A DNA stretch of 11,680 nucleotides, taken from assembly GCA_017648235.1 (NCBI GenBank), contig JAGCIZ010000230.1:1-11680 (forward strand). Reading direction: 5' to 3'. Source of the DNA: Paludibacteraceae bacterium. GTDB taxonomy: Bacteria; Bacteroidota; Bacteroidia; Bacteroidales; Paludibacteraceae. Made by a program: the position numbers and the translations under genes. Numbering within the stretch: the first letter of the stretch is position 1; every line of letters begins with the position of its first letter. Positions 1 through 6,822 of this stretch are shown in pieces. The notes beneath the pieces were generated by a model, which made no database searches, was not told where the DNA came from, and saw only the letters and a list, made by a program, of their open reading frames with translations.

Positions 1-727
1 CCAATGTTTTTTCGGTTACCAACTCAATCGGGATAGTTACAACCACCTCGCTTTCTGAAAACGTAAGATTGTTCTTCTCTGCAATTTTCAAATTCAATAC
101 ATTGCTTCCATTCTCAAGTTCTTGACTGATTGGCTCAAGATAAAGAACCTCAAGCGTATCCAAGAGCTGCATATCTCCATAAGCGACCACCGAATCAGGC
201 ACAATAGTAATAGAGTCCAACAATGTCTGCTGAGGAAGAAGTTTTATGTCCGAAGCCAACCTTACTGGAATCTTTTTTGCTACCTGCCACTTGTATTTCA
301 CCTCTATACCACTTGGAATTGATGATATACTCGACGAGGAATAAATAAATCGACCAACCTCTTGTTCCAATTGTTCCTTAGAATAAAATGCGACATCTTT
401 TTCTTTAGAAATCAGACTGCTCCAGTCAACAACAATAGTAGGCTTCTTAGCAAAAGCATACTCAAAAATTTTGCTGCCTACATCTTCGATTTTTACCTCA
501 ATTTTATTAGGCAACTTACTAGACACTAAAACATTTCTAGGAATACCTTTGTGTTCTACAACAAAAGGAATCTTAATTTCGCGTTTACGATTAGAAGTAT
601 GCAAAAACCAAATAAACGTAGCAATTAACAAAAAAATCAAAAAGATTAAGGTATCTTTCTGAAAGAATAATACCCTAATCTTATGAGAAAAGTTCTTCAA
701 TATGTTCAAAAAATTTTCTTTTGACAT
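1..727 (-). CDS. YbbR-like domain protein, C-terminus cut by window edge
   Basis: This is an open frame on the minus strand starting at ATG 725-727 and running off the window, with 242 residues visible. It starts MSKENFLNIL, has one membrane helix at about residues 26-42 (LIFLIFLLIATFIWFL), then a beta-rich region made of YbbR-type repeats. These include a first unit with IPFVVEHKGIP and a later one with IPVRLASDIKLLP followed by PDSVVAYGD. YbbR proteins are membrane-anchored with the repeats outside the cytoplasm; in Firmicutes a YbbR protein (CdaR) regulates a diadenylate cyclase, but no such cyclase is visible here and the Bacteroidota role is poorly defined. It lies 21 bases after yajC and is probably the third gene of the nusB-yajC operon, an order common in Bacteroidales, where a coaE gene often follows. 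Family assignment rests on repeat pattern and context. Confidence 0.8.
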   Translation of the reverse strand, partial: MSKENFLNILKNFSHKIRVLFFQKDTLIFLIFLLIATFIWFLHTSNRKREIKIPFVVEHKGIPRNVLVSSKLPNKIEVKIEDVGSKIFEYAFAKKPTIVVDWSSLISKEKDVAFYSKEQLEQEVGRFIYSSSSISSIPSGIEVKYKWQVAKKIPVRLASDIKLLPQQTLLDSITIVPDSVVAYGDMQLLDTLEVLYLEPISQELENGSNVLNLKIAEKNNLTFSESEVVVTIPIELVTEKTL

Positions 728-748
728 ATTACTTTCAACAAACAACGC

Positions 749-1084
749 TTATTTCTTTTCTGCAGTTTGTTGTGTTGCTGCATCTTCTGGAGAAACAAAA
801 ATCATTGATTTAGCAACTTTTATTCTCACATTATCAGCCACTTCAATAATAACTACATCGTCTTTAATGTCTTTTACTTTTCCGTAAATACCGCCAGAAG
901 TAATCACTCTATCGCCTGCTTGCATTGCATCGCGTTGTTTTTGGATTTCTTTTTGTTTTTTACTTTGTGGGCGAATCATAAAAAAGTAGAACACCACAAA
1001 AATAAGTAAAATCATAATAAGCGATTGCCAACCACCACCTTGAGGTTGAGCTGCTTGTGCTTGTAATAAAATTGTTGTCAACAT
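749..1084 (-). CDS. yajC: Preprotein translocase accessory subunit YajC
   Basis: 111 residues, the usual size for YajC, a small inner-membrane protein that associates with the SecDF part of the Sec translocase. A short N-terminal stretch (MLTTILLQAQ) precedes a single membrane helix at about residues 20-36. The family hallmark FFMIRPQSKKQKE follows, then a basic linker and the cytoplasmic region with GDRVITSGGIYGKV and VRIKVAKSMI. All of these match YajC closely. The start ATG at 1082-1084 gives the standard N-terminus. It sits 45 bases after nusB and 21 bases before the YbbR-like gene on the same strand, with no terminator between them, so cotranscription is likely. Confidence 0.95.
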   Translation of the reverse strand: MLTTILLQAQAAQPQGGGWQSLIMILLIFVVFYFFMIRPQSKKQKEIQKQRDAMQAGDRVITSGGIYGKVKDIKDDVVIIEVADNVRIKVAKSMIFVSPEDAATQQTAEKK

Positions 1085-1129
1085 GTAATATTAAATTAAA
1101 ATTTCTACGCAAAAATAACAAAAAACAAA

Positions 1130-2062
1130 CTATCGGACGTATTCCACTTTTATAAAATTATGCTCTTCTTTCAGCAAACCAACAACCTTGTCAAGAACAC
1201 CGTTTATAAACGAACCACTCTTTTCAGTACTATACAACTTTGCAATATCTATAAACTCATTCAAAGTGACATTAACTGGAATTGTTGGAAAATTGAGAAT
1301 TTCGGCAATAGCCAAAACCATAATTATCATATCCATAAAAGCTATTCGCTCACTATCCCAATTTTTAATTACCTTTTCGATGTAAGACTTGTTTTGGTCG
1401 TAATTTTCAATAGCTTCGTTTAAGAGTTTTTTTATAAAAGTGAAATCCTCTTCATCTTCCATTTCCACAAAATAAAGCACACCCTCTTCCTTTGTACGCT
1501 TTATTGTTTTTATAACAAAACTTGAAACCATATCTACATCATCTGCCCAATAGATATTTTTTTCCTCTATTAGCTCATAGAATGGGTCAAAATCAGGAAT
1601 TTCAGAATATATCTTCTTCCAGATATTTTTATCTTCGTCAAAAACATTTTCTTTTTTCTCCATATATTCTGCATATGCAGGCATGGGAAGAATAAGTTCT
1701 TCGAAAATACACTTTACAATCACCGGACAATCACGCCAAATGCTTATGTACTTTTTCTCCTTTTCTATTTCGGAAAGCGTCTCATCAAGTTGTTGAATAA
1801 ACAGATTGTTAACAAAACGCATATTTGGGTTGCGTTCTTCAGGAGTAGGACGAAATTTATTCCGCCCCGCATCTATACGTTCCTCCGCATAACGTGTAAG
1901 CTCCACACTAAGCTTAAGTAATTGATAATAAAGCTCGTAAGTTTTTTGAAGACTAGAAACAATTTCTGTTTCTACAGCAGCTACCGTCTTTGTTTCCTTG
2001 CTTGTTTGATAAGCGTATAACAACTGCACTGCTTTTGTACGGAGAAGGGTTCTGTTTATCAT
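1130..2062 (-). CDS. nusB: Transcription antitermination factor NusB, long Bacteroidota form
   Basis: 310 residues, about twice the length of E. coli NusB (139). The N-terminus MINRTLLRTKAVQLLYAYQTS matches the first NusB helix. The C-terminal part (about 225-305) carries the rest of the fold: WDSERIAFMDMIIMVLAIAEIL, then IPVNVTLNEFIDIAKLYS and SGSFINGVLDKVV. The 150 or so residues between are charged and helical and are typical of the long NusB annotated in Bacteroidetes. NusB with NusE (S10) binds boxA RNA and supports antitermination on rRNA operons. It is probably the first gene of an operon with yajC and ybbR; a TAnnTTTG box lies 25 bases upstream of the ATG. The function of the extra region is not known to me. 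Confidence 0.93.
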   Translation of the reverse strand: MINRTLLRTKAVQLLYAYQTSKETKTVAAVETEIVSSLQKTYELYYQLLKLSVELTRYAEERIDAGRNKFRPTPEERNPNMRFVNNLFIQQLDETLSEIEKEKKYISIWRDCPVIVKCIFEELILPMPAYAEYMEKKENVFDEDKNIWKKIYSEIPDFDPFYELIEEKNIYWADDVDMVSSFVIKTIKRTKEEGVLYFVEMEDEEDFTFIKKLLNEAIENYDQNKSYIEKVIKNWDSERIAFMDMIIMVLAIAEILNFPTIPVNVTLNEFIDIAKLYSTEKSGSFINGVLDKVVGLLKEEHNFIKVEYVR

Positions 2063-2086
2063 AAAAAGATCGTCATTTTTTCACTG

Positions 2087-2094
2087 CAAAGATA
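2087..2094 (-). promoter_or_regulatory. Predicted -7 promoter box of the nusB operon
   Basis: On the minus strand the bases read TATCTTTG, a full match to the Bacteroidota -7 consensus TAnnTTTG, about 25 bases before the nusB ATG. No perfect TTTG -33 box is seen at the expected distance; a TTTA lies about 22 bases upstream (2117-2120). The position supports nusB as first gene of the unit and the ATG at 2062 as start. Confidence 0.6.
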
Positions 2095-2198
2095 GAAAAA
2101 AAGAAAAGTGTCGGAATAAAAGATTTACAAATTATTTATTGCTTTTTTCTATCAAAAAAAGTTTTTACAAAAGAAAACGAAAAAAACATAAAATAAAA

Positions 2199-2229
2199 TT
2201 TGCAGAAAAGAAAAATAGAGTTACCTTTG
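2199..2229 (+). promoter_or_regulatory. Promoter of tRNA-Asp (perfect Bacteroidota type)
   Basis: TTTG at 2199-2202 and TACCTTTG at 2222-2229 are separated by 19 bases, matching the Bacteroidota primary sigma factor consensus TTTG-N19-21-TAnnTTTG. Transcription would start about 4 to 8 bases after the second box, roughly 20 bases before the mature tRNA. Confidence 0.85.
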
Positions 2230-2230
2230 C

Positions 2231-2254
2231 ACCGCATTTGAGAAACAATGCGGT
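2231..2254 (+). repeat. Inverted repeat at the tRNA-Asp transcription start/leader
   Basis: ACCGCATT (2231-2238) and AATGCGGT (2247-2254) form a perfect 8 bp inverted repeat with an 8-base loop, directly between the promoter and the tRNA. The left arm straddles the predicted transcription start, so it may be only partly in the RNA. It could be a leader hairpin that affects 5' processing, a DNA-binding site, or chance. The same ACCGCA occurs at the tRNA 3' end (2327-2332). Confidence 0.5.
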
Positions 2255-2256
2255 TT

Positions 2257-2330
2257 GGTGTGGTAGTTCAGTTGGTTAGAATACATGCCTGTCACGCATG
2301 GGGTCGCGGGTTCGAGTCCCGTCCATACCG
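2257..2330 (+). tRNA. tRNA-Asp (anticodon GTC)
   Basis: A 74-base cloverleaf. The acceptor stem GGTGTGG (2257-2263) pairs with CCATACC (2323-2329), with one G-T pair, and G2330 is the discriminator base typical of tRNA-Asp. The D arm is GTTC..GAAT with AGTTGGTTA as loop. The anticodon stem CATGC/GCATG encloses CT-GTC-AC, giving anticodon GTC at 2291-2293. The T arm is CGGG-TTCGAGT-CCCG. CCA is not encoded (CAG follows), so it must be added after transcription. It has its own promoter upstream and a terminator directly downstream, so it is a single-gene unit. Confidence 0.97.
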
Positions 2331-2333
2331 CAG

Positions 2334-2367
2334 AAAAAATCACTTACCTCAGGTAAGTGATTTTTTT
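2334..2367. terminator. Bidirectional terminator between tRNA-Asp and flavin reductase gene
   Basis: A near-perfect palindrome has left arm 2334-2348 and right arm 2352-2366, with only 3 bases in the loop; its core is TCACTTACC / GGTAAGTGA. A tract of A on the left and T on the right gives a U-tract in either direction, so it can stop both the tRNA transcript and the convergent pyrI-flavin reductase transcript. The TAA stop codon of the reductase gene (2366-2368) overlaps its edge. Confidence 0.88.
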
Positions 2368-2947
2368 ATTTCTTCTTTCTAACACTCCAACCAAAACGAC
2401 CAATTGCTTCTCCTAGTTTGTAATAATGCCCATGAGAATAAGCCAAAAGCTTCGCCTCGGAAAGTCTAAATTCATTAGTAGACTCATCCAAAAATCTAGG
2501 GTCAACCAATACATTTACCACTTCTGCTATAAACATATCATGAGAGCCCAATGGTACTATTTGCTTCACTCGACACTCTATATTTATAGGAGATTCTAAC
2601 ACAATCGGCGCATTTATTTTCTCTGCTTTCCCTTTTGTAAGTTTCATCTCAGCAAACTTATCATAATCCTTTCCACTTCGCACTCCGCACCAATCTGTTG
2701 CAAAAGCCATATCTTCTGTCGTAAGATTCAACACAAATTCTCCCGTTTTTTTTATAATAGGATAAGAATGACGTTCAGGACGAACAGAAATGTAACACAT
2801 CGCAGGATCGCTACAAATTGTTCCTACCCAACTTACAGTCAAAAGATTGTGGTTCTCCTCACTATCACCACAAGAAACCAATACGGCAGGCAAAGGATAC
2901 ACCATCGTTCCTGGTTTCCACGAAACACGTTCTGCTTTTTTCTCCAT
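2366..2947 (-). CDS. Flavin reductase-like, FMN-binding protein
   Basis: 193 residues, the usual size of the flavin reductase-like (DIM6/NTAB) family, whose split-barrel fold binds FMN. Supporting segments are KPGTMVYPLPAVLVS near the N-terminus, then HNLLTVSWVGTICSDPAMCYISV and RHSYPIIKKTGEFVLNL, the flavin-binding core of this family. DWCGVRSGKDYDKF and EAKLLAYSHGHYYKLGE follow. Such proteins reduce flavins with NAD(P)H or act as small flavoprotein oxidoreductases; the substrate cannot be read from the sequence. It begins 13 bases after pyrI, so the two are probably cotranscribed, a pairing I recall from Bacteroides-type genomes. The link to pyrimidine synthesis is only positional. Confidence 0.87.
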   Translation of the reverse strand: MEKKAERVSWKPGTMVYPLPAVLVSCGDSEENHNLLTVSWVGTICSDPAMCYISVRPERHSYPIIKKTGEFVLNLTTEDMAFATDWCGVRSGKDYDKFAEMKLTKGKAEKINAPIVLESPINIECRVKQIVPLGSHDMFIAEVVNVLVDPRFLDESTNEFRLSEAKLLAYSHGHYYKLGEAIGRFGWSVRKKK

Positions 2948-2960
2948 CTCAAAAAAAAAA

Positions 2961-3419
2961 TCAACTATTTAACTCAACGTCTTGTAAAGCGACATCTCGT
3001 TCACAAAAATGACATTTCAAAAAAGCATTATCACCTTCTTTAAGAGAAACAAAATGTGTTGTAATAGGCTGATGATTAGTAACACAATTGTAATTAGGAC
3101 AACGTATTATTCCAAAAACCTCTTCAGGAAGTTCAAGACAACGTTTTTCTACTACTTCGTAGTTTTTTACAATATTTATTTTTGCATTTGGAGCAATCAA
3201 TGCAATTTTATTTATCTCCTCCTCGGCAAAAAAACGATCAGATATTTTTATAATTCCTTTTTGACCTAAAATTCTACTATCCAAGTTGTTGCCTATTGTA
3301 ATCTGGTTAGTACAATGCTCCAAATCTAACAAAGCAACCACCTCAAAAAGTTTTTCAGAAGGAATATGATCTATCACCGTTCCATTACACAAAGCCGCAA
3401 CTTTCAATTTCTTTTCCAT
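2961..3419 (-). CDS. pyrI: Aspartate carbamoyltransferase regulatory chain PyrI
   Basis: 152 residues, standard for PyrI, which binds nucleotide effectors and holds the catalytic PyrB trimers together in the enzyme that commits carbamoyl phosphate and aspartate to pyrimidine synthesis. The N-terminal allosteric domain shows CNGTVIDHIP, with the Asp of the nucleotide site, and the later QKGIIKI lysines. The C-terminal zinc domain has all four ligands: C107 and C112 in CPNYNC, C136 and C139 in CHFC. The start ATG at 3417-3419 fits the family. The gene is intact, but the ORF directly upstream is an ATP-grasp protein and not pyrB, which is unusual since pyrB and pyrI are normally adjacent. A possible promoter box lies in the 39-base gap upstream. 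Confidence 0.95.
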   Translation of the reverse strand: MEKKLKVAALCNGTVIDHIPSEKLFEVVALLDLEHCTNQITIGNNLDSRILGQKGIIKISDRFFAEEEINKIALIAPNAKINIVKNYEVVEKRCLELPEEVFGIIRCPNYNCVTNHQPITTHFVSLKEGDNAFLKCHFCERDVALQDVELNS

Positions 3420-3448
3420 AACACGTATTTTCTAAAATCTCTAATGCA

Positions 3449-3456
3449 CAAAAGTA
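3449..3456 (-). promoter_or_regulatory. Predicted -7 promoter box of pyrI
   Basis: The minus strand reads TACTTTTG, a full TAnnTTTG match, 29 bases before the pyrI ATG and just after the ATP-grasp stop codon. A -33 TTTG at the right distance is not seen. If active, it separates pyrI-flavin reductase from the upstream unit. Confidence 0.5.
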
Positions 3457-3458
3457 AA

Positions 3459-4598
3459 CTATTTTTCCTTTTCCTTGCTTTTCATAAAAGGCGAAAATTC
3501 ACCCTTATAAATCAAATACCCACTTCTATCAGAACTCGAACGAAGAGGTGATATATTTTCATTCAAAAGTTTTATTTCCACTATCTCTGGATATTTCTTC
3601 CAATTCTTGATAATTGGCTTCAAATAAAGACTCTCCTCAGAAAGAAAACAAACCCCCGCAGAGTTGTTTTTGAAATTTGTAACGTCAGGAGAAGAAAATT
3701 TCCCAAGAGAAACATCTATCACTCCTTGAAGGAAATCGTATCCAGTAGATAACTGCACCAAATGAGAACCGATAAAATCTCCTCCCATTCTAGCACCTAC
3801 TTCAATTACAAAAAGGTTTTCTTCTGCTGTAATTTTTATCTCGGTATGAGAAGCCCCATTTTCTATCTGTAAGGCATCCAACGCTGCAAATGTAAGTTTC
3901 TCTATTTTATGTTGTAATTTCGCAGAGATTTCTGCTGGTTGATGATGAGCTATCTCTACAAAATAGGGCGCAGACGTCGTGATTTTATCGGTAATGGCCA
4001 ATAAGTAGTGTTTCCCTTGGTAAGAAATACACTCAACACTAATCTCTCGCCCCTCAATAAACTCTTCTACTATTACCTCCATTGAAAAAGAATATATATG
4101 AGCATTTTGCGCAGCAGAGAGTAATTCCTGCACACAATCCACTTTAGCCACACCCAAACTTCCAGAACGATCGATAGGCTTAACTATTAGAGGAAATCGC
4201 ACGTCAACAGGCAAACTTTCTAAATTTCTAAAAAGACAATATTTAGGAGATGCAACACCAAAAGAATCAAATCGCTGCCTCATCTCAAATTTATTAGTTG
4301 CCACACGAGCACATTCCATTGAATTTCCAACAAGTGACATTATCCGAGCAATGTAGTTAACCGTTACAACCGCCAAATCCGATGCAATAGTAAGAACACC
4401 ATTTATTCCTATTTCTTCACAAATGGATAAAATTCGTTCCTTTTCTGTAATTGATATTGGATAAAAATAGTCGGCTTCTGCACGGCAAACAGCTCCTTCT
4501 TCCCAAGAAAAACAATGCGTTTCTATGCCTAAAGTTTTAGCTTTCTTCACCAAAGGAAGTTGCAAATACCCAGCTCCTATAATGGCAAGTTTTAGCAT
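3459..4598 (-). CDS. ATP-grasp carboxylate-amine ligase-type protein
   Basis: 379 residues. An N-terminal Rossmann-like preATP-grasp region (MLKLAIIGAGYLQLPLVKKA) is followed by a GVLTIASDLA segment. The ATP-grasp core comes next: PLIVKP (about 136-141), the flexible SGSLGV loop (145-150), EEFIEGREISVE (178-189), HTEIKIT (251-257) and the metal-binding EVGARMGG (266-273). ATP-grasp enzymes activate a carboxylate as acyl phosphate and join it to an amine or thiol. The pattern resembles the carnosine synthase / L-amino acid ligase / PurK-like group, so the product could be an amide or dipeptide, but the substrate is not readable. It is not a carbamoyl phosphate synthase, which is far longer. 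It starts 6 bases after the methyltransferase gene, suggesting coupled expression. The lysine/glutamate-rich end (KSKEKEK) looks like a natural tail. Confidence 0.85.
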   Translation of the reverse strand: MLKLAIIGAGYLQLPLVKKAKTLGIETHCFSWEEGAVCRAEADYFYPISITEKERILSICEEIGINGVLTIASDLAVVTVNYIARIMSLVGNSMECARVATNKFEMRQRFDSFGVASPKYCLFRNLESLPVDVRFPLIVKPIDRSGSLGVAKVDCVQELLSAAQNAHIYSFSMEVIVEEFIEGREISVECISYQGKHYLLAITDKITTSAPYFVEIAHHQPAEISAKLQHKIEKLTFAALDALQIENGASHTEIKITAEENLFVIEVGARMGGDFIGSHLVQLSTGYDFLQGVIDVSLGKFSSPDVTNFKNNSAGVCFLSEESLYLKPIIKNWKKYPEIVEIKLLNENISPLRSSSDRSGYLIYKGEFSPFMKSKEKEK

Positions 4599-4604
4599 TA
4601 TATC

Positions 4605-5270
4605 TTATAAATTTTGTTCGTTTTTATATTTACAAAACAACGTATCGTGTTTTTCAAAACTATCATCTTTTGACAAAAAGAGCGAAAATTCAAAAGGCAT
4701 ATAATCATTACGCAACATCACATTGCGAGAGTATTTATATGCAATGGAAAGTATTCTTTCTGGAGAATAATGAAAAGTTTCTTCTTTTCTGTAATCTACC
4801 TTATCCGAAAGGAAATCAAAAGCAAAACCATCAGTACAAAGTTGCAAAGTTTTTTTTATTACCTCTTCAATAAATTCATATTGATCTACACCTTGCAATT
4901 TCAGGTTAAACGTACCAGAAGCAATTGCATAATCAAACATTTTTTGCGGAGCAAAAGACAAAATATCTTGTTGAAAAAACTCACAATCAGGATGAAGTTG
5001 AGTTGCTCGCCGCACAAAATCATCAGACAAGTCTATTCCCGTATATTCAAAACAGGATGCTTTTTTCTCCAAAACATTTATAAGGTCACCAAATCCACAC
5101 CCAATATCCAACACTGTTTTCTTTTCAAAACTATAGTGAGAAGTAAGCACGTCAAAACGCACTGACTGATTTCCTTTATCCCAACCTAGTGATTTAGGAG
5201 AACAACCCCACTGGTTGTAACGAGTGCGGTAAAAAGATTTAATAATATTATAGTCAGGGTGAGAATTCAT
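4605..5270 (-). CDS. Class I SAM-dependent methyltransferase
   Basis: 221 residues. Motif I is VLDIGCGFGDL (about 53-63), the glycine-rich SAM-binding loop. D80 in YTGIDLS is the acidic residue that should bind the ribose. FFQQDIL (98-104) is the adenine-site motif and FDYAIASGTFN (112-122) the post-motif strand. An N-terminal segment (YRTRYNQWGCSPKSLGWDKGNQSVRFDVL) precedes the fold and is the type seen in small methyltransferases of polysaccharide and other biosynthetic clusters. The acceptor cannot be deduced. It lies 13 bases after the InlB-like gene and 6 bases before the ATP-grasp gene, so the three are very likely cotranscribed. No membrane segment or signal peptide is seen, so it should be cytoplasmic. 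Confidence 0.88.
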   Translation of the reverse strand: MNSHPDYNIIKSFYRTRYNQWGCSPKSLGWDKGNQSVRFDVLTSHYSFEKKTVLDIGCGFGDLINVLEKKASCFEYTGIDLSDDFVRRATQLHPDCEFFQQDILSFAPQKMFDYAIASGTFNLKLQGVDQYEFIEEVIKKTLQLCTDGFAFDFLSDKVDYRKEETFHYSPERILSIAYKYSRNVMLRNDYMPFEFSLFLSKDDSFEKHDTLFCKYKNEQNL

Positions 5271-5283
5271 TTAAGAAAGTAAA

Positions 5284-6795
5284 CTAAGGCACAACTCCAC
5301 GCACAGGCTGTCCATAACAGCGATAATTACTATCCCAATAGAGACTGCCATAATCAAAGAAAAGACCATCTGCCCCATCGGAAAAATAAGAATAGAGCGA
5401 ACCTAACCAGTATAAACCATGCTTCCCTTCTTGGCGCAAAGCACTTTCAACCTTATAGCCAGCAGCCGGAAGAAATATAACATTCCCATTTGGGCCAATC
5501 ACAACGTCACCAGCGACACCAGTCCCATTAAAATTTTCTACCCATTTGAAAGTACATTTATTTCTCAATTCATCTTGTTCTTCCTTCGTAGGCATTCTCC
5601 ATTTACCACCCATATTCACACGAGCAGCATCATCTTCTAAATCAAGAACATCTTTATTATCTACAATTCCATACGATGGATTTTTGCAATATTTAGTCAT
5701 AGAAGATATACTTTTCTTACACCATTTATAAGTATTCAAACTATAAACATCCTTTACAGAAGTCTCTCCCCATGCAAAATAATCGCCATATTTCTCTGGA
5801 GAATAAGCCCCTACATTACATATTGCCCAATCCACACTCAATCCCAAATCAACATATGAATAACCATTTTCAGCACCTGAAGCTACTATTGGAATCTCAA
5901 ATATAGCTATATAAGAAATGTCCGTGTTCACCTTCACCATACGAGGATTATCTTTATTTCCGTCACTCCAACCAACAAATCTGAACAACTTATCTAAGGG
6001 AGTAGCTTCGAATTCAACTTCATCACCTACTTCATAATAACCCGAACAATTTGTTACTTTTCCATAAGAACTTAGATTCGATTCTACATGCAAATATGGC
6101 TTTTTATAAAAAGTAGCAGTTATAGTTGTATCCGAGTTCACATCTACCCAACGAGTAAGCTCCTTGCTCTCGCAATCACTCCAACCTACAAAATAACAAC
6201 CCTTTTTTGGTGTTGCAGTTAACTTAACTTTCGATCCCAAGGCATAATATTTATAAACTTTATTCATTTCTCCACAACCAGAATCATTCAAACAAACATC
6301 GAACCTGCAGCCTGTCTCCGTTTTAAAATCGCGTATCATTCCATAATAATAAACACCATCTGAAAAAACAAAAGCGCAGTAATAATACGTTGAATTCCTT
6401 TCTAATCCTTTAATTTCTAAAGAGAACTCATTTCCTACTATATCATTTGCCACAAAAACCTCAACATTACTATGTTCCTGTAGATCAGCAATATTCGAAG
6501 AAATCTGAACACCAATAACACTTTCCTCTGCTAATTCTAATATTCGATATGACTTCGCAACTATTCTTGCAGAATAAGTTGTAACATCATAAACATCTCC
6601 TGTACACACAACCTCTGTCGAGTCACAGAAAAATGGATCATTACTAATTTCCTCTACTATGAGAATTGGGATTTCACAATTGACACTTTTTCTACTTTTA
6701 TCTTTATAGTCTCTATAATCTTTAGAAACTTTAAAAACAATCAGTATAACTATAATCAAAAAGAAAGGAAGTGTTAAAAAATATCTTATTTTCAT
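5284..6795 (-). CDS. Membrane-anchored protein with FN3-like, two InlB B-repeats and C-terminal major-paralogous-type domain
   Basis: 503 residues from ATG 6793-6795 (the frame extends to a TTG at 6801, less likely). An N-terminal hydrophobic stretch (MKIRYFLTLPFFLIIVILIVF) is a signal anchor or signal peptide without a lipobox. Residues about 64-160 resemble a beta-sandwich of FN3 type ending GLERNSTYYYCAFVFSDG. Two repeats follow, about 163-230 and 234-300, each with a G-x-V..TATP/EATP..FVGWSD and a closing ATF/AIF, typical of divergent InlB-type B-repeats. The C-terminal 190 residues (YSYVDLGLSVDWAICNVGA, YFAWGET, GGKWRMPTKEEQDEL, FLPAAGYK, PVRGV) match the Fibrobacter succinogenes major-paralogous / DUF1566-like domain often found on Bacteroidota surface proteins. 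Likely extracytoplasmic, possibly binding or adhesive; no catalytic motif is recognised. Its place between a glycosyltransferase and a methyltransferase is unusual. Confidence 0.85.
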   Translation of the reverse strand: MKIRYFLTLPFFLIIVILIVFKVSKDYRDYKDKSRKSVNCEIPILIVEEISNDPFFCDSTEVVCTGDVYDVTTYSARIVAKSYRILELAEESVIGVQISSNIADLQEHSNVEVFVANDIVGNEFSLEIKGLERNSTYYYCAFVFSDGVYYYGMIRDFKTETGCRFDVCLNDSGCGEMNKVYKYYALGSKVKLTATPKKGCYFVGWSDCESKELTRWVDVNSDTTITATFYKKPYLHVESNLSSYGKVTNCSGYYEVGDEVEFEATPLDKLFRFVGWSDGNKDNPRMVKVNTDISYIAIFEIPIVASGAENGYSYVDLGLSVDWAICNVGAYSPEKYGDYFAWGETSVKDVYSLNTYKWCKKSISSMTKYCKNPSYGIVDNKDVLDLEDDAARVNMGGKWRMPTKEEQDELRNKCTFKWVENFNGTGVAGDVVIGPNGNVIFLPAAGYKVESALRQEGKHGLYWLGSLYSYFSDGADGLFFDYGSLYWDSNYRCYGQPVRGVVP

Positions 6796-6822
6796 AATCA
6801 AATTAAGGAATCAATATTCAAA

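Noticed and set aside
122..662. Plus-strand short frames at the left edge
   Set aside because: The minus strand carries a continuous YbbR-like frame with membrane helix through this stretch, in the expected operon position after yajC.
2257..2367. tRNA-Asp 3' end as an attachment site of an integrated element
   Set aside because: No integrase lies near the tRNA and no second copy of the tRNA 3' end was seen in the window.
3459..4598. ATP-grasp protein as a carbamoyl phosphate synthase part linked to pyrI
   Set aside because: It has a single ATP-grasp module of 379 residues and no synthetase repeat or allosteric domain, so the position near pyrI is not evidence of that role.
4770..5165. Plus-strand open frame of 131 residues opposite the methyltransferase
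   Set aside because: The opposite strand encodes a clear SAM methyltransferase; the frame has no recognisable domain and its composition fits antisense shadow.
3459..5270. RiPP (modified peptide) cluster of ATP-grasp plus methyltransferase
   Set aside because: No precursor peptide, leader motif, radical SAM enzyme or peptidase-transporter is present, and the ATP-grasp motifs resemble amino acid ligases more than RimK-like peptide ligases.
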